A stretch of 64,000 nucleotides of DNA from UBA3839 sp963627995 (lineage in GTDB: Bacteria; Bacteroidota; Bacteroidia; Bacteroidales; Bacteroidaceae): assembly GCA_963627995.1 (NCBI GenBank), contig CAVGCV010000002.1, positions 62,001 to 126,000 of the forward strand. The letters are read 5' to 3'. Below are positions 24,050 to 33,016 of this stretch, piece by piece. Position 1 is the stretch's first letter, and each line of letters starts with the position of its first letter. The position numbers and the translations under genes are program-made. The notes beneath the pieces were generated by a model, which was not told where the DNA came from, did not search any database, and saw nothing but the letters and a program-made list of their open reading frames with translations.

Positions 24050-24794
24050 GGAGTTCGCCCTTTATCCAGTCAAACCCGTTTTTCTCAATCTGCCGGGCCA
24101 AGTCGGCACCGCCTGTCTTCACGATGCGCCCGTCGAGCAGGACATGCACCACGTCGGGGCGGATGTAGTCGAGCAGCCGCTGGTAGTGGGTGATGACCAT
24201 GGCCGACGTGGATGCCGTCCGCAGCTTGTTGAAGCCCTCGGCCACAACGCGCAGCGCATCGACATCCAGCCCGGAGTCGGTTTCGTCGAGGATGCAGAAC
24301 GACGGCTCCAGCATGGCCATTTGGAAAATCTCGTTCCGCTTCTTCTCGCCGCCGCTGAACCCCTCGTTCACCGAGCGATTGACCAGCTTGCTGTCGATGT
24401 CCACCAGCTTGCGCTTCTCGCGCATCAGCTTCAGGAAGTCGGTGGACTTCAGGGGCTCAAGCCCCTGCGCCTTGCGACGCGCATTGACGGCCGCACGCAT
24501 GAAATTGACCATCGAGACGCCGGGTATCTCGATGGGCTGCTGAAACGAGAGGAAGATGCCGGCATGGGCGCGCTCCTCCGTCGGCATCTCCAGAAGGTTC
24601 TGTCCGTTGAAGACGATGCTGCCTGCGGTCACCTCGTAGGTGGGATTGCCGACAATGACATTGCTCAACGTACTCTTTCCCGCGCCGTTCGTTCCCATCA
24701 GCGCGTGGACCTCGCCGTCGCGGATGGTGAGGTCGATGCCTTTCAATATTTCTTTTCCTGCTATCGAAGCATGGAGGTTCTTGATTGCTAACAT
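24042..24794 (-). CDS. sufC: Fe-S cluster assembly ATPase SufC
   Basis: This 250-residue ABC-type ATPase powers shape changes in the SufBC2D scaffold. The start MLAIKNLHASIAGKEILKG (ATG at 24794) is the standard one; the longer frame would reach sufB. Walker A is GTNGAGKSTL, the signature is FSGGEKKRNEI, and Walker B is FCILDETDSGLDVDAL, all typical of SufC. It lies 103 bases after sufB and overlaps sufD. Confidence 0.97.
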   Translation of the reverse strand: MLAIKNLHASIAGKEILKGIDLTIRDGEVHALMGTNGAGKSTLSNVIVGNPTYEVTAGSIVFNGQNLLEMPTEERAHAGIFLSFQQPIEIPGVSMVNFMRAAVNARRKAQGLEPLKSTDFLKLMREKRKLVDIDSKLVNRSVNEGFSGGEKKRNEIFQMAMLEPSFCILDETDSGLDVDALRVVAEGFNKLRTASTSAMVITHYQRLLDYIRPDVVHVLLDGRIVKTGGADLARQIEKNGFDWIKGELHE

Positions 24795-24897
24795 AAATCT
24801 ATAATAGTGGCTGATAATGCGATTGGTACGAAATGGGCGGCTGGCAACGGGGCAAGGCGATCCGTACCCGCGAGCCGCACAGGCAGGGGCGGCAGGC

Positions 24898-26340
24898 CTA
24901 TCCGACGGCATTCTCCAGTGACACGCTCAGGAGCTTCTGCGCCTCGACGGCAAACTCCATGGGCAGCTTGTTGAGGACTTCCTTGGCGTAGCCATTGACG
25001 ATGAGCCCGACGGCCTCCTCGGTGGAGATGCCGCGCTGGTTGCAGTAGAGCAGTTGGTCCTCGCTGATTTTTGAAGTCGTGGCCTCGTGCTCCACCGTCG
25101 CCGTGCTGTTGTGGACGTCCATGTAGGGGAAAGTGTGCGCGCCACAGCGGCTTCCGAGCAGGAGCGAGTCGCACGACGAATAGTTGCGCGCGCCGTCGGC
25201 GTTCTTGCCCACTCTCACCAGTCCGCGATAGGAGTTCTCGCTACGTCCGGCGGAGATTCCCTTGGAGATGATGGTGGAGCGCGTGTTGCGCCCGAGGTGA
25301 ATCATCTTCGTGCCCGTGTCGGCCTGCTGGAAGTTGTTGGTGACGGCCACGGAATAGAACTCGGCCTGCGAGTTGTCGCCCGAGAGGATGCACGAGGGAT
25401 ATTTCCACGTGATGGCGCTGCCCGTCTCGACCTGCGTCCACGACAGCTTGCTGTTCGCGCCGCGCAGGTGGCCGCGCTTGGTGACGAGGTTGAGGACACC
25501 GCCCCGCCCCTCGCTGTCGCCGGGATACCAGTTCTGGACGGTGGAATACTTGACCTCGGCGTTGTCCATGACAACAATCTCCACGATGGCCGCGTGCAGC
25601 TGGTTCTCGTCGCGCATCGGTGCCGTGCAGCCCTCCAGGTAGCTCACATAGCTGCCGGAATCGCAAACGATGAGCGTCCGCTCGAACTGCCCCGTGTTGC
25701 GGGCGTTAATACGGAAATAGGTGGAAAGCTCCATCGGGCAGCGCGTGTTCTTCGGGATATAGACGAACGAGCCGTCGCTGAACACCGCCGAATTGAGGGC
25801 CGCGAAATAGTTGTCGCGATAGGGAACGACACTGCCCAGGTACTGGCGGACAAGGTCGGGATAGTTCTTCACGGCCTCGCTGATGGAGCAGAAGATGATG
25901 TTCTTCTCGGCCAGGCGCTCTTTGAAGGTTGTCTTGACCGAGACGGAGTCCATGACCGCATCGACGGCCGTTCCGCCCAAGGCCAGGCGCTCCTCCAACG
26001 GAACGCCGAGCTTGTCGAATGTCTTCATCAGCTCGGGGTCTATCTCGTCCAGCGTCTTGGGGCCGTCCTTCTTCTTCGTTGGGTCGGCATAGTAGGAAAT
26101 CGCCTGGTAGTCGATTTCGGGCATGCGCAGGTGTCCCCACGCGGGCTGCTCCTGCTGCTGCCAATAGCGGAAGGCCTGGAGCCGGAAGTCAAGCAGCCAC
26201 GCCGGCTCCTCCTTCTTGGAGGAGATTAGCCGGATGACATCCTCGTTCAGCCCCTTCTCAATGATTTCTGTATGAATGTCGGTGGTGAAGCCAAAACGAT
26301 ATTTCTCCGCCGCCACTTTCTTGACAAACTCGTTTGCCAT
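24898..26340 (-). CDS. sufB: Fe-S cluster assembly protein SufB
   Basis: This 480-residue scaffold receives sulfur from SufS and holds the nascent cluster. GLNEDVIRLISSKKEEPAWLLDFRLQAF opens the N-terminal domain, and PKNTRCPMELSTYFRIN starts the core. The beta-helix holds SNAR-like turns (VKYSTVQNWYPGDSEGRGGVLNLVTKRG), and RNYSSCDSLLLGSRCGAHTFPY contains the expected catalytic cysteine zone. The tail EHEATTSKISEDQLLYCNQRGISTEEAVGLIVNGY is typical. It lies 49 bases downstream of cvpA. Confidence 0.97.
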   Translation of the reverse strand: MANEFVKKVAAEKYRFGFTTDIHTEIIEKGLNEDVIRLISSKKEEPAWLLDFRLQAFRYWQQQEQPAWGHLRMPEIDYQAISYYADPTKKKDGPKTLDEIDPELMKTFDKLGVPLEERLALGGTAVDAVMDSVSVKTTFKERLAEKNIIFCSISEAVKNYPDLVRQYLGSVVPYRDNYFAALNSAVFSDGSFVYIPKNTRCPMELSTYFRINARNTGQFERTLIVCDSGSYVSYLEGCTAPMRDENQLHAAIVEIVVMDNAEVKYSTVQNWYPGDSEGRGGVLNLVTKRGHLRGANSKLSWTQVETGSAITWKYPSCILSGDNSQAEFYSVAVTNNFQQADTGTKMIHLGRNTRSTIISKGISAGRSENSYRGLVRVGKNADGARNYSSCDSLLLGSRCGAHTFPYMDVHNSTATVEHEATTSKISEDQLLYCNQRGISTEEAVGLIVNGYAKEVLNKLPMEFAVEAQKLLSVSLENAVG

Positions 26341-26389
26341 AGTTCTTCGTTTTACGATTTATGCACGGCTCTCGAACGCCCTGCGCACC

Positions 26390-26944
26390 CTACTCGCCGC
26401 CGAGGATGGCTGGCAGTTGGCTCCTGACACCGCGCATTGGCGCACGTCCCAAGGCTTCCTCCTTCGCATCGGTCACAATCAGGATGTCTGGCACCAAGGG
26501 CTGCGCCGCGTGCTTCCACACATAGAAGAGCTCGCCTCGCTCCTCCAGCTTCTCGGGATGGAGGCCACCGTTGCTGACCGTGAAGTCCATGAAATTGAAC
26601 ACAAACGAAAGGAGTACGCCGTAGCCCAAAATGCCTATCGCCGCACCCGCAAGCCGATTCAGGAAGTTCAAATGAACGGCCTTGCACACCTTGGTCAAAA
26701 GCGATGCCAGCCACCCCAGCAAGAGGGGTACGACGACGGCAATCAGCACAAAGGCAAAGATGTGCCCAACGCCATCGGACGTACCAGTCGCAGAGGAGAG
26801 GATGTTGCCGAATTTATCATAAAGAGCAATGGCAAGCACAATGCCTACCATTACTCCCATTAGACTTGCAATCTGCTTGAATGCGCCTTGGACAAAGCCT
26901 GCCACTGCGCCTACGAGCAGAACAATCAGAATCAGGATGTCCAT
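26390..26944 (-). CDS. CvpA family membrane protein
   Basis: The protein has 184 residues and four transmembrane helices: DILILIVLLVGAVAGFVQGAFKQIASLMGVMVGIVLA, IFAFVLIAVVVPLLLGWLASLL and LAGAAIGILGYGVLLSFVFNFMDF. G-x-x-x-G-F-x-x-G at the first helix is the CvpA hallmark. CvpA is named for colicin V production in E. coli, and homologues have been linked to envelope and bile-stress fitness; its molecular activity is unsettled. The gene begins one base after infB ends, so it is coupled to it, and sufB follows. Confidence 0.85.
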   Translation of the reverse strand: MDILILIVLLVGAVAGFVQGAFKQIASLMGVMVGIVLAIALYDKFGNILSSATGTSDGVGHIFAFVLIAVVVPLLLGWLASLLTKVCKAVHLNFLNRLAGAAIGILGYGVLLSFVFNFMDFTVSNGGLHPEKLEERGELFYVWKHAAQPLVPDILIVTDAKEEALGRAPMRGVRSQLPAILGGE

Positions 26945-29926
26945 TTACAGATGCTGCTTCACCTCAACCTCCGTGAAAGCCTCCAAGATATCGCCCTCGC
27001 GAATATCGTTGTAGTTCACCAGGGAGATTCCACAGTCGAAGTTGTTCGAGACTTCCTTCACGTCGTCCTTGAAGCGCTTGAGGGCGTTGATGTCGGCCGT
27101 GTGGACTACGATGCCGTCGCGAATGACGCGGATTTTGTCGCTCCGGTGGATTTTTCCGTCGGTGACGAACGCGCCCGCAACCGTTCCGACCTTCGTAATC
27201 TTATAAACCTGCCGCACTTCGGCCGTACCCGTGTACTCTTCCTTGATATCGGGCGCGAGCATGCCCTCCATCGCACTCTTCACTTCCTCTATTGTGTCGT
27301 AGATGATGGAGTAGAGACGGATATCGACACCCTCTTGCTCGGCAAGGCGGCGTGCCGATTGCGACGGACGCACTTGGAATCCGATGATGATGGCATCGGA
27401 CGCTTTGGCCAGCGAGACATCGCTCTCGGAAATCTGTCCGACAGCCTTGAAAATGACGTTCACCTGAATCTTTTCGGTGGACAGCTTGATGAGCGAGTCG
27501 CTCAACGCCTCGATGGAGCCGTCCACATCGCCCTTCACAATCAGGTTGAGGTCTTGAACGCCACCGACGGCAATGTCATGCGCAATGTCCTCGAGCCCCT
27601 TGCGCTTCGTGGTGCGGATACCCTGCTCGCGCTTCAGTTGCTCGCGCTTGGTTGCCAGCTCGCGTGCCTCCTGCTCGGTTTCCATCACATGGAACGTGTC
27701 GCCCGCCGTGGGCGCGCCGTTCAAGCCGAGAATCAGCGCAGGTTCGGCCGGCAGTGCCTGCTGGATGCGCTGCCCGCGCTCGTTGAACATGGCCTTAATC
27801 TTGCCCCAGTGCGTTCCTGCCAACACGACATCGCCTTGGCGCAACGTCCCGTTCTGGACCAGCACCGTGGCCACATAGCCACGCCCCTTGTCGAGGGAGG
27901 ACTCAATGACCGATCCCGTCGCCTTGCGGTTGGGATTGGCCTTCAAGTCCAGCAAGTCGGCCTCAAGCAGCACTTTCTCCATCAGTTCATCGACATTGAC
28001 GCCCTTTTTGGCAGAAATGTCCTGACTTTGGTACTTACCGCCCCAGTCCTCCACAAGGTAGTTCATGGCGGCAAGCTGTTCCTTTATCTTCTCGGGGTTC
28101 GCTCCGGGCTTATCTATCTTGTTGATGGCGAACACCATCGGGACACCCGCAGCCACGGCATGGCTGATGGCCTCCTTGGTTTGGGGCATGATGTCGTCGT
28201 CGGCTGCAATGATGATGATGGCGATGTCCGTTACTTTCGCGCCACGCGCACGCATGGCGGTGAAAGCCTCGTGGCCAGGGGTGTCGAGGAACGTGATGTG
28301 CTTTCCGTTCGCCATCTTCACGTTGTAAGCTCCAATGTGCTGCGTGATGCCGCCCGCTTCGCCTGCGATGACATTTGTCTTGCGGATATAGTCGAGCAAC
28401 GAGGTCTTACCATGGTCGACGTGTCCCATGACAGTAATGATAGGCGCACGTGGCTGGAGGTCTTCCTCCTTGTCGGCCTCCTCTTCGATGGCATGGGAGA
28501 CATCCTCACTGACGTACGACGTGGAGTAGCCAAACTCCTCGGCTACGAGGTTGATTGTTTCCGCATCCAAACGCTGGTTGATAGACACCATGATGCCAAT
28601 CGACATGCAAGTTCCGATAATCTGCGTGACAGGCACATTCATCATCGTGGCCAGTTCGTTGGCTGTGACGTACTCGGTCAGTTTCAGCACTTTGCTTTCT
28701 GCATTCTCGGCCATTTCCTCCTCCGCCATGCGGTTGTGCACAGCCTCGCGCTTGTCCTTGCGGTACTTCACGCCCTTCTTCATCTGCTTGGATGTGAGAC
28801 GTGCCAGCGTTTCCTTTACCTGCTTTGAAATTTCCTCGTCCGTCAGCTCTGGCTGCTTGACAGGAGCATTCTTCTTGCCCTTCTTTGTCTTGCCTTGCCC
28901 CTGCTGCTGGTTCGGACGGTTGCCAGCTCCACCAGCCGCATTGCCGTTGCCATTCTTCTTGGGTTTTCCGTTGTTGTTGCCTTGCAGCTGGTTGGAAGCA
29001 GCCGTCACATCCACGCGCTCCTTGTTGATGCGGTTGCGTTTTTTCTTCTTGGTCGCATCCGCACCCTGCGCGCCGGCCGCCCCGTTCTGGCCATTGGCCG
29101 ACGCACCAGGCTTGTGCTGCCCTTGGCCGCGATTCGCCTTGCTCTTTTTGTCAGGACGGGTCTTGGAGTTAAGATTGCCCAAGTCCATAAACCCGACGGT
29201 CTTGAACTGGATGCCTGGCCCGGGCGAAGAGGGGCGGAAGATGCCATCGTCAGCCTTTGCTTCGGCTGCGGGTGCTTCCGGCTGTTCCGTTTTTTCCTCT
29301 TCAGGCTTCTCCTCGACAACAGGTGCGGCAACTTTCTCGGTTTCCACGCCAGGCGCGTCCACATTGGAAGCCTCCACTTCGGGGGCTTTCTCAACCGGCT
29401 TTTCTTCCTCCAATTGAGCGGTGCCTTCTTCATGCCGTGCCACTGAATCGGGCTTAGAGGCCGTGGCCTCTTTCTCCTCTACCGCCGGGACGGGAGCGTC
29501 TGGCACAGACGGTGCAGAAGCCGCTTTTTCCTTGTTTTGCTGAATATCCGAAATGTTCCCGAGCACCTTAAATTTCTGCTTGGTCTCGCTCGGCGTATGG
29601 AAAATCTCATCTTTCCGCCGCGTAGTCTCCTCGTGTTCCTTGCGCGCCTCCGCCTCCTGGCGCTTGCGCTCCTCCTCTTCCTTCACACGGCGCTCGTTGC
29701 GTTCCAAACGCTCGCGTTCTTTTCGCTTCTGAATGTCAGTACGAATCTTCTCATTCTTATTCTTGTCCGCGCCAAAAGCACCCATGAGCAAGTCGTATTG
29801 CTCATCCGTGAGCTTCGCGTTAGGGCTGGCATCTTCCAACGCCTTGTTCTTCTTTTGCAGGAACTCCGCCACGGTGTTGAGCCCCACATTCAATTCCTTT
29901 AATGCTTTGTTTAGTCTTACTGGCAT
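26945..29926 (-). CDS. infB: Translation initiation factor IF-2
   Basis: This 993-residue GTPase delivers initiator tRNA to the 30S subunit and promotes 50S joining. I start at MPVRLNKALKELNVGLNTV (ATG at 29926), the standard Bacteroidetes IF-2 head. A long low-complexity linker (about residues 90-390, rich in E, K, A, P and N) precedes the G domain, which shows GHVDHGKTSLLD (G1), GGITQHIGAY (G2), DTPGHEAF (G3) and NKID (G4). The beta-barrel domains II and III and the fMet-tRNA-binding C domain follow. The nusA stop lies 121 bases upstream. Confidence 0.98.
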   Translation of the reverse strand: MPVRLNKALKELNVGLNTVAEFLQKKNKALEDASPNAKLTDEQYDLLMGAFGADKNKNEKIRTDIQKRKERERLERNERRVKEEEERKRQEAEARKEHEETTRRKDEIFHTPSETKQKFKVLGNISDIQQNKEKAASAPSVPDAPVPAVEEKEATASKPDSVARHEEGTAQLEEEKPVEKAPEVEASNVDAPGVETEKVAAPVVEEKPEEEKTEQPEAPAAEAKADDGIFRPSSPGPGIQFKTVGFMDLGNLNSKTRPDKKSKANRGQGQHKPGASANGQNGAAGAQGADATKKKKRNRINKERVDVTAASNQLQGNNNGKPKKNGNGNAAGGAGNRPNQQQGQGKTKKGKKNAPVKQPELTDEEISKQVKETLARLTSKQMKKGVKYRKDKREAVHNRMAEEEMAENAESKVLKLTEYVTANELATMMNVPVTQIIGTCMSIGIMVSINQRLDAETINLVAEEFGYSTSYVSEDVSHAIEEEADKEEDLQPRAPIITVMGHVDHGKTSLLDYIRKTNVIAGEAGGITQHIGAYNVKMANGKHITFLDTPGHEAFTAMRARGAKVTDIAIIIIAADDDIMPQTKEAISHAVAAGVPMVFAINKIDKPGANPEKIKEQLAAMNYLVEDWGGKYQSQDISAKKGVNVDELMEKVLLEADLLDLKANPNRKATGSVIESSLDKGRGYVATVLVQNGTLRQGDVVLAGTHWGKIKAMFNERGQRIQQALPAEPALILGLNGAPTAGDTFHVMETEQEARELATKREQLKREQGIRTTKRKGLEDIAHDIAVGGVQDLNLIVKGDVDGSIEALSDSLIKLSTEKIQVNVIFKAVGQISESDVSLAKASDAIIIGFQVRPSQSARRLAEQEGVDIRLYSIIYDTIEEVKSAMEGMLAPDIKEEYTGTAEVRQVYKITKVGTVAGAFVTDGKIHRSDKIRVIRDGIVVHTADINALKRFKDDVKEVSNNFDCGISLVNYNDIREGDILEAFTEVEVKQHL

Positions 29927-30047
29927 TCTATCGTTCGTTTTACATCCAACATTCGGCGTGGTGTCCTCTCCAAAACCTATATCGGTGCTTTTGTTTGACA
30001 ATCTTATACTCTATCTTACATTCCCTCTTGCCTACGCCTGCGGAGCA

Positions 30048-31319
30048 TCACTCTTCGAACTCTGCGCGAAGGACGCGCAGCACCTCGTCCACGGTGTCCT
30101 CCTCCAAGTCGGCTTTTTCAATCAGCATCTCACGGGGAGCGTTCAGCACTGCCTTCGCCGTGTCAAGCCCAAGCCCCTTGATAGCCTCGATAATCCACTC
30201 GTCGATTTCGTCCTTGAACTCATCGAGATAGATATCCTCATTGTCCACGTCCTCGCCATCAATCTCGCGGAACACGTCGATGGTGTAGCCCGTCAGCATA
30301 CTTGCCAGCTTAATGTTCATGCCGTTCTTGCCAATGGCGAGCGACACCTGGTCGGGCTGCAAATATACCTCCGCCTTCCTGCTCTCCTCGTCAAGGTTGA
30401 TGGAGGAGATGCGCGCCGGGCTCAGCGCGCGCTGGATGTACAGCTTAATGTTGCTCGTGTAGTTGATAACATCGATGTTCTCATTGTGGAGCTCACGGAC
30501 GATGCCGTGGATGCGGCTTCCACGCACGCCCACACAGGCACCGACGGGGTCGATGCGCTCGTTATAGCTCTCCACTGCTATCTTGGCGCGCTCGCCCGGA
30601 ATGCGCGCAATCTTGCGAACCGTAATCAGCCCGTCGCTGATTTCGGGCACCTCCGCCTCCAGCAGGCGTTGCAGGAACTCGGGCGCCGTGCGCGAAAGGA
30701 TAATCTTCGGATTGTTGTTCAAGTTGTCCACACGGAGCACGACAGCGCGCGTGGCCTCGCCCTTGCGGTAGAAGTCGCCGGGTATCTGCTCCGACTTCGG
30801 CAGCAGCAACTCGTTGCCCTCGTCGTCCAACAGCAGAATCTCGCGCTTCCAAATCTGGTAGACCTCAGCCGTGACGACCGTACCCACCTTGTCGATGTAC
30901 TTGTTGTAAAGGTTGTCGTGCTCCAGCTCCAGAATCTTCGCAGCCATCGTCTGGCGCAGGTTCAGGATGGCGCGACGGCCGAAATCGGCGAAATGCACCT
31001 TTTGGCTCACCTCCTCGCCCACCTCGTAGTCGGGGTCTTCCTTCTGCGCCTCCGACAGCGAGATTTCCGTCGCCTCGTTCTTCACCTCTCCGTCGGGTAC
31101 GACCGTACGGTTCCAATAAATCTCAAAGTCGCCTTTCTCAGGATTCACAATCACGTTGAAGTTGTCGTCGTGTCCGTACATCTTTTGGAGCACGCTGCGG
31201 AACGAGTCCTCAATCACGCTCACCAGCGTGGTCTTGTCGATGTTCTTCGTCTCCTTGAAATCCCGGAACGTCTCTATCAGGTTCACATTGTCCTTTGAGT
31301 TCTTTGCCTTTGTAGCCAT
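30048..31319 (-). CDS. nusA: Transcription termination/antitermination factor NusA
   Basis: This 423-residue protein binds RNA polymerase and modulates pausing, termination and antitermination. The N-terminal domain holds ALVSVIEDSFRSVLQKMYG-like sequence, then come an S1 domain (GTVVTAEVYQIWKREILLLDDEGNELLLPKSEQ) and two KH domains (GACVGVRGSRIHGIVRELHNENIDV, SLAIGKNGMNIKLASMLTGY). A C-terminal acidic helical tail follows, and the domain order is standard. The gene sits between rimP and infB, as in most bacteria. Confidence 0.97.
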   Translation of the reverse strand: MATKAKNSKDNVNLIETFRDFKETKNIDKTTLVSVIEDSFRSVLQKMYGHDDNFNVIVNPEKGDFEIYWNRTVVPDGEVKNEATEISLSEAQKEDPDYEVGEEVSQKVHFADFGRRAILNLRQTMAAKILELEHDNLYNKYIDKVGTVVTAEVYQIWKREILLLDDEGNELLLPKSEQIPGDFYRKGEATRAVVLRVDNLNNNPKIILSRTAPEFLQRLLEAEVPEISDGLITVRKIARIPGERAKIAVESYNERIDPVGACVGVRGSRIHGIVRELHNENIDVINYTSNIKLYIQRALSPARISSINLDEESRKAEVYLQPDQVSLAIGKNGMNIKLASMLTGYTIDVFREIDGEDVDNEDIYLDEFKDEIDEWIIEAIKGLGLDTAKAVLNAPREMLIEKADLEEDTVDEVLRVLRAEFEE

Positions 31320-31460
31320 AAGTCTGTTGCGCGTATCCCTGCGCCGCGTTCATGGAAGGAGAGCCTCCGCTGCCGCGCAATCAACGCCTTGTATTTTTTT
31401 TGATTTATATTTTTCGGTATAATGTCACTTCTTTTCTTTTCGGGGAGGGGATGTCCTGAA

Positions 31461-31928
31461 TCACTGGAAGTCGATTTCCGCCCTCACCCACTTCACATCG
31501 CCATAGCCGAAGCGGAAGTCCACGTCCACCCATTGCGGGCGCTTCTTGCCCTCCACCCGCTGTTTCTCATGCACCGTCAGCACGAAGCCCTCCGCGTCGG
31601 CCGCCGAAAGGACACCGCCCATCTTCTTGCCGGCCACAGTCAGCAGCTCCACCTCGTTGCCCACGTTGTTCACATACTGCTGGAGTACCTTGAACGGCTG
31701 TCCGATACCGGCAGACCCCACCTCAAGCTCATAGTCTTCCACATCCCGGTCCAGCCGCTCCTCGATAAACTTGCTCAGCTCGCAGCAGTCCTCGATCCAC
31801 ACGCCGTCCTTGTGGTCGATTTCAACGGCAATCTTGTTCTCCGCATCCACCGACGCATCCACGAGGAAGTATTCTTTGTCCTTGAGCCACTCCTCTGCCA
31901 GCTCCCTTACTTTCTGTTTGTCAATCAT
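31461..31928 (-). CDS. rimP: Ribosome maturation factor RimP
   Basis: The protein has 155 residues from MIDKQKVRELAEEWLKDKEYF (ATG at 31928); the longer frame runs past the promoter. RimP helps 30S maturation. The N-terminal alpha/beta domain includes KIAVEIDHKDGVWIEDCCELSKFIEERLDRDVEDYELEV and the conserved GSAGIGQPFK, corresponding to EVSSPGLDRPL in other species. The C-terminal SH3-like barrel follows. It is the first gene of the rimP-nusA-infB-cvpA-sufBCDS run. Confidence 0.95.
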   Translation of the reverse strand: MIDKQKVRELAEEWLKDKEYFLVDASVDAENKIAVEIDHKDGVWIEDCCELSKFIEERLDRDVEDYELEVGSAGIGQPFKVLQQYVNNVGNEVELLTVAGKKMGGVLSAADAEGFVLTVHEKQRVEGKKRPQWVDVDFRFGYGDVKWVRAEIDFQ

Positions 31929-32006
31929 TGTGCTGTTACGAATGCATTGCGCTTCACTGCAAATGACAAAGGAGGAACTCGATAGCCCCTCCTTGTCTCT
32001 GCGCTG

Positions 32007-32037
32007 CAAAGATACGCACTATTTTCTTATTGCCAAA
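32007..32037 (-). promoter_or_regulatory. Consensus promoter of the rimP-nusA-infB-cvpA-suf run
   Basis: The minus strand has TTTG (32034-32037), 19 bases, then TATCTTTG (32007-32014): a full match to the Bacteroidetes TTTG-N19-TAnnTTTG consensus, 79 bases before the rimP ATG. Confidence 0.8.
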
Positions 32038-32143
32038 GTTTTTTCGTTCCAAAAACCAATCTCGGGCAAATTCGCAACGCGCCCCGGCATTCCGGAGAGA
32101 ATTCCCGCAAGAGGGCGGGCCGCCCGCCTTCTTTTTGCTTTCG

Positions 32144-33010
32144 TCAGCGGCATTCCCTCAGCTCGGATTTCAAGGAAGCGCGCGGCACGCCCAGCGCGAT
32201 GGCCTGCTCGAAATCACGGAGCGCGAGCCGCTTGTTTCCGCGCCGCTTGTGCAGACGGGCGCGCGACAGCCAGCAGCGGACATTCCGCGGGTCGCGGCGG
32301 ACGGCCTTGTCCAAGTCCATCAGGGCCTGTTCGGGCTGGCGGTTCTCCACGTACATGTCGGCGCGCACGCCATACAGCTCCACCGAATCGGGGTACATGG
32401 CGACAAGCCTATTCATGCGGCCAATGGCGTCGTCCAGACGCCCGGTGGTCTGAAGCAGGACGGCGAGCCCGAGCTGCGCCGAATAGTTCTGCGGCAAGAC
32501 CTCGAGCACGCGCTCGTAGTCGCTGCGCGCCTCGGCATACTCCTTTCGCTGGGAGCGGGCGTAGGCGCGGAAGTTGCGCGCCTCCACATTCTGGGGGTTG
32601 ATGTCCAGGACGGCGTCGAGGTCGTTCAGGGCTTTGGGCAGGATGTCCAGCCGGAGATAGAACGCAGCACGCGACATCAGCATGGCCACGGACCCAGGCG
32701 CAAGGCCGATGGCCTGCGTGTAGGCGTCGAGTGCGGCATCGGCCAGCCGCTTGTCCTCGGGACGCCTCCAATACTGGCGTTCCCGCACCTTGCCAAGGCT
32801 GTTGTAAGTGAGCGCGTTGCGCGCATCCTGCGGCGACAAGGCCAGCGCGCGTTTGAGGCAGTCCTCCGCCAAGCCCAGGCTGTCGCGCCGGACGGCATCC
32901 AACGCCTCGGACACGTAGTCCTCGTAGGTCTGCGCCCCGGCCGCCAGTACACGTCCCAGGCAAAAGGCGAGGCACAGGAGAATCCGACTTTTCATGGCGT
33001 TTTTCAGCAT
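32144..33010 (-). CDS. Secreted or periplasmic tetratricopeptide-repeat protein
   Basis: The protein has 288 residues from the ATG at 33010; MKSRILLCLAFCLGRVLAAGAQ (ATG at 32995) is an equally good start and shows the signal peptide, with cleavage near AGAQ. The rest is TPR array: units such as KALNDLDAVLDINPQNVEARNFRAYARSQRKEYAEARSDYERVLEVLPQNY and QALMDLDKAVRRDPRNVRCWLSRARLHKRRGNKRLALRDFEQAI repeat every 34 residues. Such proteins act as periplasmic scaffolds. It begins 6 bases after rsgA ends, so it is in the frr-rsgA run. Confidence 0.85.
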   Translation of the reverse strand: MLKNAMKSRILLCLAFCLGRVLAAGAQTYEDYVSEALDAVRRDSLGLAEDCLKRALALSPQDARNALTYNSLGKVRERQYWRRPEDKRLADAALDAYTQAIGLAPGSVAMLMSRAAFYLRLDILPKALNDLDAVLDINPQNVEARNFRAYARSQRKEYAEARSDYERVLEVLPQNYSAQLGLAVLLQTTGRLDDAIGRMNRLVAMYPDSVELYGVRADMYVENRQPEQALMDLDKAVRRDPRNVRCWLSRARLHKRRGNKRLALRDFEQAIALGVPRASLKSELRECR

Positions 33011-33016
33011 CAAGTC

